A stretch of 64,000 nucleotides of DNA from Chlorops oryzae (GCA_020466095.1 CM035808.1:40601499-40665498), one strand, 5' to 3'. Shown: positions 11,500 to 22,914, counted from the first letter of the stretch. Program-made: numbers and translations. Notes: a model not told the origin generated them from the letters alone.

Positions 11500-11840
11500 T
11501 TATCCTCGCCCCGCTTCCAACGTAAACAATTATGATAGATTTGCACTTGATTGCTTACTTTTTCGTAGTATTGATGAACTCTTCCCTGACAATACAAACA
11601 AAGGCGGAAGTAACTTTTGTGTTCTACTTCTCCGTAATGTTCGTACACTTGCAACGAAGTACCCTCGAAAGATCTATGACAGGATTTACATATAAATTGC
11701 TTCTTTGAATGCAAATCTCCTCGCAAACGATGATGAATTGCATCGCTTTCAGTTTTTCCAATTTCCTCTTCCTCTCTTATTGTTGCCTTTGATGAAGGAA
11801 TCTTACTGTTACTGCCCTTCAAATGCTCATTTTCAGCCAT
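11496..11840 (-). CDS. Small C2H2-like zinc-finger protein overlapping Myb
   Basis: A 114-aa open frame just upstream of Myb on the same strand. I do not recognise the family. It has a charged N-terminus, then CKSCHRSF with a following EHYGEVEH, which looks like a C2H2 finger with unusual spacing. A second cysteine pair follows (CLYC) with a histidine in GRVHQYY. Its TGA at 11498-11496 overlaps the Myb ATG by the shared ATGA. With no space for a separate promoter between the frames, a bicistronic transcript is plausible, as is a Myb promoter inside this ORF. The ATG lies near the end of a gene-free promoter-like stretch. The zinc-binding spacing and the length support real coding, but the function is unknown. 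Confidence 0.7.
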   Translation of the reverse strand: MAENEHLKGSNSKIPSSKATIREEEEIGKTESDAIHHRLRGDLHSKKQFICKSCHRSFEGTSLQVYEHYGEVEHKSYFRLCLYCQGRVHQYYEKVSNQVQIYHNCLRWKRGEDK

Positions 11841-12264
11841 TAAATTGAAGAAATTGCATTTGATTCGATAAGAAACCGTCCTTCCTTTTTACGTTTTAAT
11901 ATTCAAAATTTGACAAGCGATTAACAGCCATTCCGAGTTGACTAACACACACACGCACGCATTATTACACCTATGGCTAATTATGAACGTTGGAGCAGCT
12001 GTAAACGCGTTGTTTGATTCCTACTTGAATTTCTTTCCTTTTATGCGTATTTAGCCGTTCACCTTGTGTACAACTTTCGCAAGTTCATTTCAAACAGATC
12101 GCCATAAAAGAAACGGCTAACTCAGCGAATTACAAGCAAACGCAAATACAAAAAACGCTTTGAAATGTTCGTTGATGAGGGACTGGGAGTGATGGCAAAC
12201 TATCGATGGTCTGCACTGTCGGAAATCAGCGATTATCGATCATTCCATACTATCAGCCGATCCA
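11841..12264. promoter_or_regulatory. Putative promoter region of the zinc-finger/Myb unit
   Basis: No gene. Contains an ACAC run (11,945-11,956) and TATCGAT motifs at about 12,201 and 12,234, similar to the fly DRE core TATCGATA used by replication and cell-cycle promoters. No TATA box is apparent. The promoter role is inferred from position only. Confidence 0.35.
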
Positions 12265-12295
12265 GTTGTACGCTATTTAGAGGCCATTTACACGT

Positions 12296-12426
12296 TAAGA
12301 CATTTCGATAATGGAACACACTTTTTGTTGGCTAGGGACGTGCGGGGATGTGGTGTGGTAGCGTTTTTCTCTTTCCCCCTGCCTCCCTTGCCAACGAAAA
12401 TTTGTTTCATTATCGAAATGTCTTAC
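12296..12426. mobile_element. Hairpin MITE with TAAGACATTTCGATAATG ends
   Basis: The left end TAAGACATTTCGATAATGGAA and the right end TTCATTATCGAAATGTCTTA are inverted copies around a GGGGATGTGGTGTGG / CCTTGCCAACG loop. Further copies of the same arms occur at about 13,980, 14,073, 14,215-14,270 and 15,124-15,157. Confidence 0.75.
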
Positions 12427-12768
12427 GGCTCAAATACGCCATACAATACATTTGCACAGACCTATGTTTGTACAAGCATGTTGTGTGGTGTGTACACCTG
12501 TTTTCGTGTTTGTGCGTACATTTGCGCGTACATCAAAATATTTTGATTTTCGGCGTTGTTTGTACAAGCGGTTTGTATTATGTGTAGGTAAAAATATCTC
12601 TATTTTATCGAAATTCCACTGAGATCGGATGTGCGGATAAAGGAAATGGAAAAATGTGAATGCGGACTGAAAATCCATATTCGCGCGTACACGGCTTGTA
12701 CAATGTGTGTCGGAGGATTTATCGATAAATTTTATGGATTTGTGCAAATGCTTGTATAGGCCATTTAA

Positions 12769-13178
12769 CTATCGGTTCTACATAACGTTCACGCATTTAC
12801 ACGATGTTTCAAATTCCATTGAAATTGACATCTGTCGGTGTTTACACTACGAACATTTGCATAGCAAACCGTTCATTTCGTTCTAAGTTTTAGTCGATAA
12901 AATGTATGGCTACTGCGAATTAAGTAGCAAGCAATAAAATAAGTTTGATGACGATTGTTAGATATATAAATTGAATGTGCATGGATTCAGCACTTATACA
13001 TTATAACAGATTCTTGTGTTTTCCGTTCACGAACGACAGAAAGGAACTCAAAATTTGTTGGAAACGGCGAGCATGTGTAGTAGAACGTTTTTCCGCTTCA
13101 CCCTTCTTCTCATCCCTTGCCCAACAAATCGCAAATATATGATCGTATGGCCGACATATGGTCCAATGTAAAGTAGAC
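12769..13178. mobile_element. PIF/Harbinger-like MITE, diverged copy
   Basis: Internally alignable with the element at 41,349-41,817 (shared TCTGTCGGTGTT, GCGAATTAAGTA, ATGGATTCAG and CCAATGTAAA blocks). The right end AATGTAAAGTAGAC is followed by TAA, and the left end CTATCGGTTCTACAT is preceded by TAA, consistent with the 3-bp duplication of this superfamily. The open frames inside are fragments. Confidence 0.6.
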
Positions 13179-13243
13179 TAACGTATACTCGATACACTGA
13201 TATATAGCGTTATTTTATCATATCGATATATTTAACTTCACAT

Positions 13244-13962
13244 TGTCTGCTTTTAAATTAGGGAAATTATTGCCGGCAACTTTTATCAAATTCTGGTTTT
13301 TATCTGCCCTCGATTTTACACGTATAAAAAAATTGTCCGGCAATTTTTATTTTTTTTACCTGTTTTGTTGTTTCTCGCAGCTAACTTCGCATATTGACAC
13401 AATGAAAGAGAGAAAAACAGAATTGCCCGGTACGAGCAATTCTAAATCGAGCAAATTTTCTCTACCCCCGCGTTTCGTCTCGCCAATACCCTAGGCCACA
13501 ATGGAAGAGAAATAACCTAAAGGAATTTTTTCCCATATAAAATGTATGGGAGATATTTCTTAGCGAAATGAAGAGGAATGCAAAAGAAAAATAATTCCTT
13601 TTTCTTGTCCACAAACGAAAACTTGACAGCTAGCGAATTGAATTTTTAGCTACAAACGGCAGCACAGCATGAGTTATTTTTACGATTTATTAAACAAGTT
13701 TAATAAATCGACAAGAAAAGGTGAGATCATTTTATTTTATTAAATTAAACAAGTTAAAGTACTTTTTAAAATCAAATTTTTAATTTATTTTTTTCACAAT
13801 AAGCGTAATCAGCAGATTGGCACTATGGTAACTGTCAAAATTCCTCTTACTAAAAATATATATATTAAACCAAAACTCCTTCAGATCACTTCTCTTCCTT
13901 TGTGGACTAGGGTTATAAAGAAAAAATTGCCGGCAATAAATGCCCTAATGTAAAAGCAGACA
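13244..13962. mobile_element. TIR element with TGTCTGCTTTTA ends
   Basis: The left end TGTCTGCTTTTAAATTAGGG is repeated inverted at the right end (CCCTAATGTAAAAGCAGACA, 13943-13962). The arms continue inward through a shared TTGCCGGCAA. No transposase frame is seen, so it is non-autonomous. Superfamily not assigned. Confidence 0.7.
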
Positions 13963-13965
13963 GTC

Positions 13966-14280
13966 GCTCTACACACAGTAAGACATATCGATACGAAAAC
14001 ATTTTTTTGTATACAAGAGAGAAAAACATTTTCACATCACATCCCCATGCCTCCCTTGGACGAGATTTACACAGTAAGACATTTGGATTATGAAACATAT
14101 TTTGTTAGCTAGAGAGGCGAGGGGAAGGAGTAGGGATGTGATGTGGAAGATTTTCTCTCTTCCCCGTGCGTCTCTTGTCATCAAAAAATGTTTTTCTATC
14201 GAAATATCTTACTGTGTGTAGAGCGAATTGCCAACAAAAATATGTTTCATTATCGAAATGTCTTAACGTATAAATGGCCT
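13966..14280. mobile_element. Nested hairpin elements of the TAAGACAT family
   Basis: An outer arm pair, CTCTACACACAGTAAGACAT near 13,967 and ATCTTACTGTGTGTAGAG near 14,207, encloses a second arm beginning ACACAGTAAGACATTTGG near 14,069. A further arm ending AAATGTCTTAACG at 14,270 resembles the complement of the left edge at 12,290. The geometry suggests one hairpin inserted in another. Confidence 0.6.
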
Positions 14281-14362
14281 CCTACAAGTTATGCGATTAG
14301 TGTCCGTGCGTCCCACGCCCTCACACGGTGTCCTCCTCCTTCTACATCATACACATATACAT

Positions 14363-14857
14363 TAGTGATGTTGCGAATATTCGCATTCGCATTCGTATTC
14401 GCGAATATTCGCATATTTCTGGACATTCGTATTCGCATTCGCAAAATTTTCTGCGAATATTTGGCGAATATTAACGTCCGAAAAATATACAAATCCTATG
14501 GATGTTATAGTTTTCTTTTATGTAGATTGGCTTGATATGTATATTGATTTGTAGATTTCAAAACAATATTTAAAAGTTATTCAAAACAGGCTTGGAGAAC
14601 AAATTTAAATTCATTTTCTTTATGAAAACAGATTGATTAAATAACTTATTTTTCTGAATCATTGGGGAGCACTCTAACAAAAAATATGTGGGGCTTACAC
14701 GGCACTTCAGCTCTCAATAACAAATCATAGATAAGTGGCGCTTAATTTAAAACTGAACATTCGCATTCGCATTCGTATTCGCGAATATCGGCGACAGATA
14801 TTCGCATTTGCATTCGCATTCGCGAATGTTTAAAAAACCACATTCGTAACATCACTA
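14363..14857. mobile_element. hAT-type MITE made of ATTCGC repeats
   Basis: Ends TAGTGATGTTGCGAAT and, inverted, ATTCGTAACATCACTA. Flanked by a perfect 8-bp direct repeat ATATACAT (14355-14362 and 14858-14865), the target-site duplication length of hAT elements. The inner arms are arrays of CATTCG/TATTCG hexamers, and the centre is unique AT-rich DNA. No transposase. Confidence 0.85.
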
Positions 14858-15109
14858 ATATACATATGTTTGTGAACTTTGGTCTTTCAACTGTTCATTA
14901 CATCTAAACTAACTGATTTTAATATGTCAAAAAAAATAAATAAACCAAATTGAGCTTGAAATGAAATCTCTAGTCCTTGAATAAGTTTTAAAAACCAACT
15001 CATAAAAATATTCCATGCAGGTTGGGACATAACATTTCTACTTACAAAAATGTTCATTGGCAATGGACGCAGGGGGAAGAGATTCCCAGACCACATCCCC
15101 GCGCGACCA

Positions 15110-15170
15110 TGGTCCTCAAAAAGTGTGTTTCATTATCGAAATATGTTAACGTGTAAATAGCGTATAGGTA
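15110..15170. repeat. Terminal arm of the TAAGACAT hairpin family
   Basis: The sequence running from GTGTGTTTCATTATCG to ACGTGTAAATAGCGTAT is the near complement of 12,268-12,320, so the two flank the whole 12.3-15.2 kb repeat cluster. Confidence 0.55.
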
Positions 15171-15176
15171 TCACAC

Positions 15177-15190
15177 ATCGATAATCGATA
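15177..15190. promoter_or_regulatory. DRE-like element upstream of geminin
   Basis: ATCGATAATCGATA contains overlapping matches to the fly DNA-replication-related element core (TATCGATA). It lies ~190 bases before the geminin ATG. In flies this site is bound by DREF in promoters of replication genes. Function here is inferred. Confidence 0.45.
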
Positions 15191-15238
15191 AGTAGACAAA
15201 AAGTTTGGAGTGGCAACGCTGATCGTGGTTTTGGCGCG

Positions 15239-15248
15239 TTGGTTTGAC
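15239..15248 (+). promoter_or_regulatory. E2F-like site upstream of geminin
   Basis: TTTTGGCGCG matches the E2F consensus TTTSSCGC. It lies 128 bases before the geminin ATG, consistent with E2F-driven G1/S expression known for geminin in animals. Confidence 0.6.
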
Positions 15249-15375
15249 AACTGTCGATGCGAATTCAGCTTGAGTGAAATTGTTTGCTGCAATAAGTTCT
15301 CTTTTATCAAAAGCTTTAATTTTGCTTTGGAAATTGAATTATTTGTGCTTTTTATGAGCAGAAAATATACCTAAA

Positions 15376-16415
15376 ATGTCTAATGTCTCCACGAAAAAGA
15401 TCTTCATCAAGATCGAGTCGGCCGAAGAGCAGCAGGTAAGGGCATTTAACAGTGCAACAACAACAACAATCGTATGAAATTGAAATCGCAATCCAGAACG
15501 GACAGACGGACATGTCTAAATCGATTCAGGTTTTGATCCTGATCATTTCTATATACATTTTGCCATACCTCCCTGTTACAAGCGTCAATATTTTGTTGCT
15601 TTTCCACACTATATACCTTGACTAACTTAAGCAAAATGTGTATAGTAGTTGCTAGCAGCGCTTAGAATCCATTCCATTAACATTATCATTCCACTAGGAA
15701 TAGCCTTAACACATCATTACATTTATTATATGTTTCGTTTTATCTTTTTATTTGTGCTCCTATTCCCATCATGTTATGGCTTTCATTAGGATCATATAAG
15801 AAACCAACGCAAGACGCTTAAAATACTGCAAAGTGCTGCAACTGACAAGGAGAACTTTGCTGGGCGACATCCAATTGATACGTTGAGTCGCCTTAAGGCG
15901 TAAGTCGGTTCCCTCGCATTTTACGAAAAATTTTGATTCTTTTGGTTTGATTGAAATAACCATTAATTCTCTTTGGTTTTAGGACTGCTGACGCTACTGT
16001 GGAGCACAGTAAACGCAAAAAATTCGATACTCGTAGCGTTGAAACACAAACGAGTCCAAAGAAAGAACCGGAACAGAATAAAAATACGATTACCGCTGAA
16101 GATCTCATAAGCGATGCTAAACCTGGTGAAGGCTATTTCGAAAGAATTGCAGAGAAACGTCGCGAAGCACTGGAAACAACTTTAATAGAGAATCGTTCAC
16201 TACATGAGAGGATTGAAGGCCTGGAAGAAGAATTGGAAACAACGCGTAAACAACTTGACGAATCGCGTTCACTTGTTGAACTGCTCACTGAAATGCTTAA
16301 AGAAAATGAACCCGAAGAAGAGGCGCATACAATCGTTAACGACGATGACAGTAACACACATTCAAGCGTTGAAGCAACCGCAGAAGATGAAGAATCAACG
16401 AAGGACGCTAAATAG
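15376..16415 (+). CDS. geminin: Geminin, DNA replication licensing inhibitor
   Basis: Three exons, 15376-15435, 15790-15899 and 15983-16415, with GT..AG introns, give a 200-aa protein, near the size of Drosophila geminin. The N-terminal half has DHIRNQRKTLKILQ and DKENFAGR-type segments. The GEGYFERIAEKRREALE block leads into a long leucine-heptad coiled coil at about residues 117-165, followed by an acidic tail. Family role: geminin dimers bind Cdt1 (Double parked in flies) through the coiled coil and the preceding segment, blocking MCM loading outside G1. They are removed by APC/C. I did not see a perfect RxxL destruction box at the extreme N-terminus; RLKA at 54-57 is too far along to be convincing. 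Intron 1 holds a repeat fragment. An E2F-like site lies upstream. Confidence 0.93.
15495..15620 (+). repeat. Fragment of the GACGGACAGACGG repeat family in geminin intron 1
   Basis: The sequence from ACGGACAGACGGACATG through TCATTTCTATATACATTT and CTCCCTGTTACAAG matches the tail of the element at 25,780-25,900. Only the tail is present. Confidence 0.75.
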
Positions 16416-18086
16416 AGCAGAAATTTAAATTTATTTATCACGTATCTATTACCCTATTTTTATGACGTAAGTTAGTACAAATTTGTATACACACATATTT
16501 TATTATATTTGAACACAATGCATCATTTTCAATGTCCTCTTAGGAGGCTTACTTAAGAACACATCCCAATACAGGTCGAATCTAAAAATGCAGTTACTCG
16601 TACCTTCGGACTAAGCGAAGAGACTGTTAAGCTTCTTAATATTACAATGACAAATATTATCTGTATTATGAAACAATTATTATTTTTAATCTTATTTTAT
16701 GAGAATCTGAAGAAATTCCAATAACTGAATTATCGAAGTTACATTATTGATTTTGAAGCGATCGTAAAAGTTCATTTGGGAATAAGCAATAGTGAATGAA
16801 CAAACTAGAGTTCTATTTTATATACAATCTGCCTGCATGTTATCCCAGTCAAATTACCATTGAAATGCTAATAAAATTAATAATGATCTGAAATTGAGAG
16901 ACAATGTTCGCAATAATCATCAAATTGGAGTGTCAGCAAAATCTTCTAAATCCCTGTGAGCTTTTGCTATATTTTTCGAAAATAGTTGAAAATCTTCAAA
17001 ATTTTTCATTCAAGTCACTTACTTATGTGAAATCTATGTTTTTCTATCTAGTCCTCTAAAGTATCTTTATTTTTCAGGCCAATTTTCATACAGTTCTAAA
17101 AAAAATTGGGCAGTTTCGTGCAGTACGGGAACAAACCTAATATTTCAAAGAGCTTCACATTGACTTCAGCTATCTCTACTCTTATACCATATTACATATT
17201 TTCCTACTTTTACGCTGTCCTCCAATGTTTTTGATCACTCCTTTTGGCCAATTTCAAGAGTATCAAACAATTCTATTATCAATGAAGAACTCAGCGATCA
17301 ACCAGTTTATGTTATACCAATTGTTTTTATTGTATTGATTGAATCTTATTGTGCTTCACTGCATCATTTAGTGAAGTACTCATTTAAAGATATCACTAAA
17401 ATATTTATAATTAAAAACACCAAAGCACATATTTTTCTAATTTCTTTTTGTAACTGTTATGTAATATTTTTTTTTGTAATAAAATATAAAATTCGTTGAT
17501 TCAAAATAAAATTTCCTATATTCAATGCTTTTGTGTGGCATTTAAACTCGATTTTCCAATTCCCATTGGAGGTTTTTATGCTAGAGACACAGGGATCAAA
17601 ATTACTGCCCCCAGAGTTCTCTGAAAGATGACGAAACCTACCATAATTTATCGTGCAAATAAAGTATTCGTTTTTCCAGTTTAGTTTTATATAATTTATT
17701 TACAAATCCTTTCAATATTTTTTTTATATCATTTTTACATTAATTTAACTTGTTTTAAATACAAAGCGAAGAAGGTGATGGAACTTAAACACAACTAAAT
17801 GTGCTTTAAGTTATTCCTTTTTTTTTTTGCAGTTTATTTTATACATAATTGTAAGTTCTGCCATATATTGATATACTGAACGAAGAACGAAGAAAATACT
17901 GTTATATTGCTAAACTTTTTCCATTATAGATCTTTTCGGCAAGAGAGATAGAGAGATAAAGATGAAAGCGGATTATTGCGTGTGTGTTGTTGCTCTTCTA
18001 AGACGACGTTTCCCAAAATGGCCAAAGGGTGCTGCGTGAGTTTTAAATCAGCCTTCTTTGAGTGTTTTTCTCTTGTCCTCTTCTTT
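16416..18086. other. Geminin-cuticle gene intergenic region
   Basis: No gene recognised. Contains the geminin 3' flank, a palindromic MITE fragment (17,083-17,138) and AT-rich sequence with AATAAAA signals near 17,480-17,510. Confidence 0.5.
17083..17138. mobile_element. Fragment of CAGTTTCGTGCAGTACGGG palindromic MITE
   Basis: The part from CAATTTTCATACAG to CAGTTTCGTGCAGTACGGG matches the 3' half of the hairpin at 47,338-47,450. A third copy is at 59,932-60,017. Confidence 0.7.
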
Positions 18087-19695
18087 TTAACCAAGTGGAT
18101 TATTCGTATCGAATGAGATTTTCGGAACGAAACCATTTTCACCCTCGACGGTATATGTTATCGTCATTAGGCGTCCATCGGGCAGCCAGACTGAATATTG
18201 ACCAGAAACCTTAAAATGAGACGTTAAGAGTAAATCGTTAAGAGAAAAAGAAAATTGAAGATTTCAATTGAGTTCATACTTTTCCTTGTGCATCTCCACT
18301 TTCGTTCTTATTGAAGAACAGCTCTTTTTCAGCGTCTTTGACTTCGTATTGATACTCATACTATTTTCAATTGAAAGAGAAATAAATGTCAAGATATTTT
18401 CATGAAATACATTCAATTTTCATTTTAAGACAAGCCACTCATTCACGTGCAGTCTCCAATAGCAGTTTGAACTGCTGAGCTAAAACTGTTCAGAGTGTTT
18501 CCGTTAATTTAGACTGTAATACCCACAAAAGTAGGGCTTTCACTGTACTGCTGGATGGCTTGTCTTACATTAAGTTCTAGTTTTCTTCTTATATTTCATA
18601 AAAAATATTCGAGCAAAATAGGTTTTAACGGTTTTACAATTTTTCAAGTTCTAAAATTGCGAAACAAAGTAAGAAGGCGCGATATTTGAACTTTTTAAAA
18701 TAAGTATAAAAAAACCCAAAATTTTTATTGAAAATTAATAATAAAAGTTACCAGGACATCCTAATAAAATGGAATAAAATTGAAATATTTGAAAAATCAT
18801 GGGAAAACTCTATTCAAAAAGGCAATTGAGAGAGAGAGAGAGACGAGAGAATGAGTATCCCTGTGATATTAATAGTCTTCTTTTTGTATATTATTTTCGC
18901 AGGACTTCTGGCGAAAAATTTGACTTGAGCTGCTTAAGGCAATTATTCTCAATCAAGATACCAAATGCAGTAAAATATTTCTAGCTTCGCTGTGTAAATT
19001 GGATGTTTCTATGGAATTGAGCACATTTTAATGAAATTTTACGGGAATCCTTTTATTTATATAATTGGCAACCACCCATTTTGTAATATTGCTATCGAAC
19101 GATTTCCATTTTATATTTTTTTAGAACAATTGCACATGCTGGCCTTCCAGGCATGACAGATAACACTCAAGTTACGTCATAAATGGATTTCTTTTTATTT
19201 TTTGGTTTAGTACACGTTATGAATTCCTTCATTCGGTTGAAGTTCTTAAAGTTCCTTTTTTTCTTTTGATGTGTCGATCGATCGTTCGACGATTTGATCA
19301 CTTAAGATTTAAGGATGCAATTTTTCGTTGGTAAATGTCCTTATTAGTATTTGATTAGTTACTATTTTCATTTAGGACTATTTTTTTTTTTGAACATTAT
19401 TTCTAGCCAACAATCGTTCTCTTCAACATTTAACTCGATTGTCCTTTTCCGAGTCGGGGAAATATTAATATTAAAAGGAAAAACTTTTTTTTAATTTAGC
19501 ACACTTCAAAAGGATATTTTCGTGTCCGCTTACACATTGATTGTGAATGTACGATTATTTTTTATAATAATTATTTTTTTTTTTTAAATTTACCGGCTCA
19601 GGCTTTTCATCCGCTGGTGCCTGTGGCCTTGCGTTGACCAGTGTAACAATTAATAAAATCGCTATCGCGTATCCTAAGACTCGTAAGACCGTCAT
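18087..19695 (-). CDS. Small Rebers-Riddiford cuticle protein
   Basis: Three coding exons on the minus strand, 19695-19594, 18360-18280 and 18209-18087, all in phase 0, give a 101-aa secreted protein. The first exon is a signal peptide (MTVLRVLGYAIAILLIVTLV, cleavage probably after VNA) plus a Pro-rich linker. The second starts YEYQYEVKDAEKELFF, and the third has GQYSVWLPDGRLMTITYTVE followed by NGFVPK. Together these form the chitin-binding R&R consensus (aromatic-rich Y..Y.V.D, then G.Y....PDG....TYT....GF.P). Role: structural chitin binding in cuticle. The subtype and Drosophila orthologue are not assigned. The 1.2 kb first intron and compact 5' region are typical for this family. Promoter elements are annotated separately. 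Confidence 0.88.
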
Positions 19696-19847
19696 TGTAA
19701 ATTTTGATGATGTTTGAATCCTGCTTCAAAAATCAAACAAAAAAGCAACAATTAATTAAACTGAAAATAATAATAATAATAAAAAAAAATAAACCATCGG
19801 CTTTCACCGAAATCACTTGCTAACGTACCCGTTAAGCTAATAAAACG

Positions 19848-19884
19848 AACTGACTTAATCACAGCTTCACCTGGAGCTTTTATA
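19848..19884 (-). promoter_or_regulatory. TATA box and initiator of the cuticle protein gene
   Basis: On the minus strand TATAAAAG (19884-19877) is followed about 30 bases later by an initiator-like TCAGTT (around 19853-19848). The spacing matches fly TATA-Inr promoters and lies ~155 bases before the ATG. Confidence 0.7.
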
Positions 19885-19899
19885 AGGCAAACCGCTCTA

Positions 19900-20820
19900 T
19901 CGGTTTTTTTGTTTTTTCCATTTAACAGCGAATCTTTCGCAGCCCCGTCTCATCTGAGTATGAGTGAGTCTTCGGATAGATAGAGGTACATAGGTCAAAG
20001 GTATAATGAGAAGCAGCTAGCATTACAGAGAAGCTTCTCCCAGCTGTTGATGTTTGCTGATGCTGTTGGTGTATTCGTTGGAAGCGTGCAATCGAAACGA
20101 TTATCGGCAAGAAGTTGAATATTAAAACTAAAACAAAAAGTCACTGAAGAATTTTCAGTTATAGCGCAGTTTCAAACACCTCAAACTGAGAGCGATTCGA
20201 TCTGATTTAAATACATTTCACTTCATGGAATCACTCACTATTCACCGTTCATTTTTTTCATTTTTTTTTTCAAAATACCGCCAAAGTCAGTTGGCAGACA
20301 CGCGACAATTTATGCACATAATTTTAGCGGCTCAAATCAGGTACATCTGTTCGAGTTAAAAAAAAAAAATTATAATGTTTTAACTACCGTATTTTTATTT
20401 TATTGCGATAATTGAACAATTTTTTCTTCATTTTGAAAGAGTCAAACTCATTTGTTTAATTTACATGTGAATTAATTGCGAAGAAAATCGTTTTATTAAT
20501 GTTTCGAATAGTTCAATAGTTAATTTATATATATTTTTTATAGATTTAAAAAAGTATATATTTGAAAGTAATTTCAGAGTCACTTAAGAAAATTCATTAT
20601 TGCTGAGATTTTGATTGCCTTTAAATGCCACGTGGTCATAAATATTGACATCATTCTTGACGAGTACATCATAATTCGTCGTGCTATAAAAACACCAAAA
20701 GACAAATAAGGCCATAAAATTTGATGTAATTGTTTAAACACTACGGACAAATGGATTTGTTCAATCTCTGGCGTTGAGCAAAAGGTGATGATGATGGAGA
20801 TGGGGAGTTTCACTTAAAAT
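19900..20820. other. Intergenic, nothing recognised
   Basis: AT-rich sequence upstream of the cuticle gene. No coding features supported. Confidence 0.5.
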
Positions 20821-20828
20821 TTAGATAT

Positions 20829-21030
20829 GGGCAATTCCACGAGAATCTGTCCCACCCGTGACAACCGTGACAGCCATTATGAGGACAAATTGTGTAATTT
20901 CAGTGTTAAACGATTTTTAAACGTTTTAAAAATTTTAGATCCTTGAGATTAAAGTCCTTTTTTTCAATCATTATGAGCTAAAACCTAAAAAATTAGTGTC
21001 ACGGGTGGGACCGTATTCATGGAATTGCCC
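20829..21030. mobile_element. MITE with GGGCAATTCCA ends and ATAT duplication
   Basis: Left end GGGCAATTCCACGAGAATC, right end (inverted) ATTCATGGAATTGCCC. The arms also share TCCCACCCGTGACA. Flanked by ATAT on both sides (20825-20828 and 21031-21034). Shares its terminus and target duplication with the element at 56,989-58,226. Confidence 0.8.
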
Positions 21031-21846
21031 ATATCTCAAATAACACTAGATTACAAATAATTATTTTTTATTTTATTTTTTTTTTTTTTTCAGGACATCT
21101 AAATTTTATCTGTTTGCGAGCGATTTTTTGGATGCCGGTGAAAGGAAAAATTTAAAGAATTTTCTCTAAAAAGATGTGTTTTTTTTTAAAGGTTTTAAGG
21201 TCTACAGAATCTTATTTTCTTCACCGATCTAAGAACTATGTAAGAAAAAGTGTTAGAGGGTTTAATTTTCTATAATTTAAAGGATAATTTGTTTAAATCG
21301 TATGGTCGAGTCGAGCTCTGTTAAAAAAGCCAATATAAAAAACGCTTGATGAAAAATAATATATTTTTTTTTATGTCTAGGTCAAAGGAAAAAATGCTGT
21401 AAACTAGTTCAATCGTTCCTAATTAATTACTCTTTCTTTTTCTATTTAAGGCTATGTAAGGATATGCAAAACTACAGCAACGATGGAAAAAGCAGATTTT
21501 ACAAAATCAACTTCATCCAATCAACGGGGTTTGGATAAGAAACTTTGTTAGGTAACGCCTTTGGAGAACTACTTATTTGCATATTGAGCATATTGTCAAG
21601 GGTGGTCGACATTTTGATCGACAATCATTCAATTACGATCGTATTTAAATCCACTGCTCGTTAATGACCATTCCTGTGTTACTTTGGGAAAATAAAGGAT
21701 TTGACCTGAAATCTATAAGCATTGTTACAAAAGCTCTCCAGGTAATATGAAACGAAGGGGTCATTTGACTTTTTAGCATTACAAATGGAAGGTTGTAAGC
21801 TTTTAAAAAATTAATTCATGGTCATTAAAGAACAAAATGGAATAAA

Positions 21847-22018
21847 GCCTAGTTTCCAATTGCGCAGAAATTCCTGCGCAGCGATACCTTGAAATATTCA
21901 ACACAAACAAACTTGCGAAACCAGTTCCAACCAAATGCACTTTCGATTGTATTTTTTTTCGATATGTTTGGATGTGCTGGATATTTAAAAGTATCGCTGC
22001 GCTATTGGAAACTAGGCA
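21847..22018. mobile_element. MITE with GCCTAGTTTCCAATTGCGC ends
   Basis: The left end GCCTAGTTTCCAATTGCGCAG and the right end CTGCGCTATTGGAAACTAGGC are inverted. The family includes copies at about 29,200-29,310, 31,033-31,194 and 49,850-50,083, sharing TTTGGATGTGCTG and TTGGAA-like blocks. Confidence 0.75.
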
Positions 22019-22914
22019 TGATTTCATATTTAGCTTAAACTTATCGAAGCATGTTGAATTTAAAGCTTCGATGATTGATAAATAAATATTTTAATATGAA
22101 ATTGCAAAGTAAAATCCTTGAAAATGAAATTCAATTTTATTAATTTAAAAAAAAAAAGCAATAACTAAATTTTCCTACAACCCAAATAAAAAGCTTTGAA
22201 ATATTTTTACAGCTTACAATTTAAATCCTAAAGTCTAAAAGGCTCACAAACGAACTCGTCTTTTTGATGTTTAAACATAAAAAATTGTAATTGCTTAGCG
22301 AGAATTTTTGCCGTTTTGAACTCACTGTGAAAAGTGCATTCGTTAATTACTTAATTCTGTTGATATATTTTCATTTATTTATTAAATTTTTTGCTTACAC
22401 GAAAAAAGAGCTCTAAAATTATTAAGTCAATTAAAATTTTTTTAGATTTTGCGGTAAAAGATTTAAGCAATTTCAGTCGATAGTAACGCCCCTCGGCACG
22501 CCTAGCATTAATTTAAGAGTAATTTATATGGGATTTAGCTGCCGAAAATCTTTTTACGATTAAATTCATTTAAAAATTGAACAAAAAAAATGTTTGAAAA
22601 TATTTGTGTTTTTTTTTTTTTTTTCAAATGGCTCCATCCCGCTCATATAGCATTACGAACGTCATCGATCATCATTGATCGTAAAACGGGCGACCGAGTT
22701 TATAACGCCAAATGTCAACTGTGCATTTTTTATTATTTTATTTTTATTTTTATATATATTTTTATTTTTTTCTTCTTCTCGTATGGCATTTGATGCTCGT
22801 ATATTTAGCATTTTCTAAATATGCTGCGGCTTCTTCGATATGCAGTGATCCTCGACATCGATGCAATTCGATGGCCGTAGAATGTTAGTAAATGTAGCCA
22901 ATCGCTGACATCAG

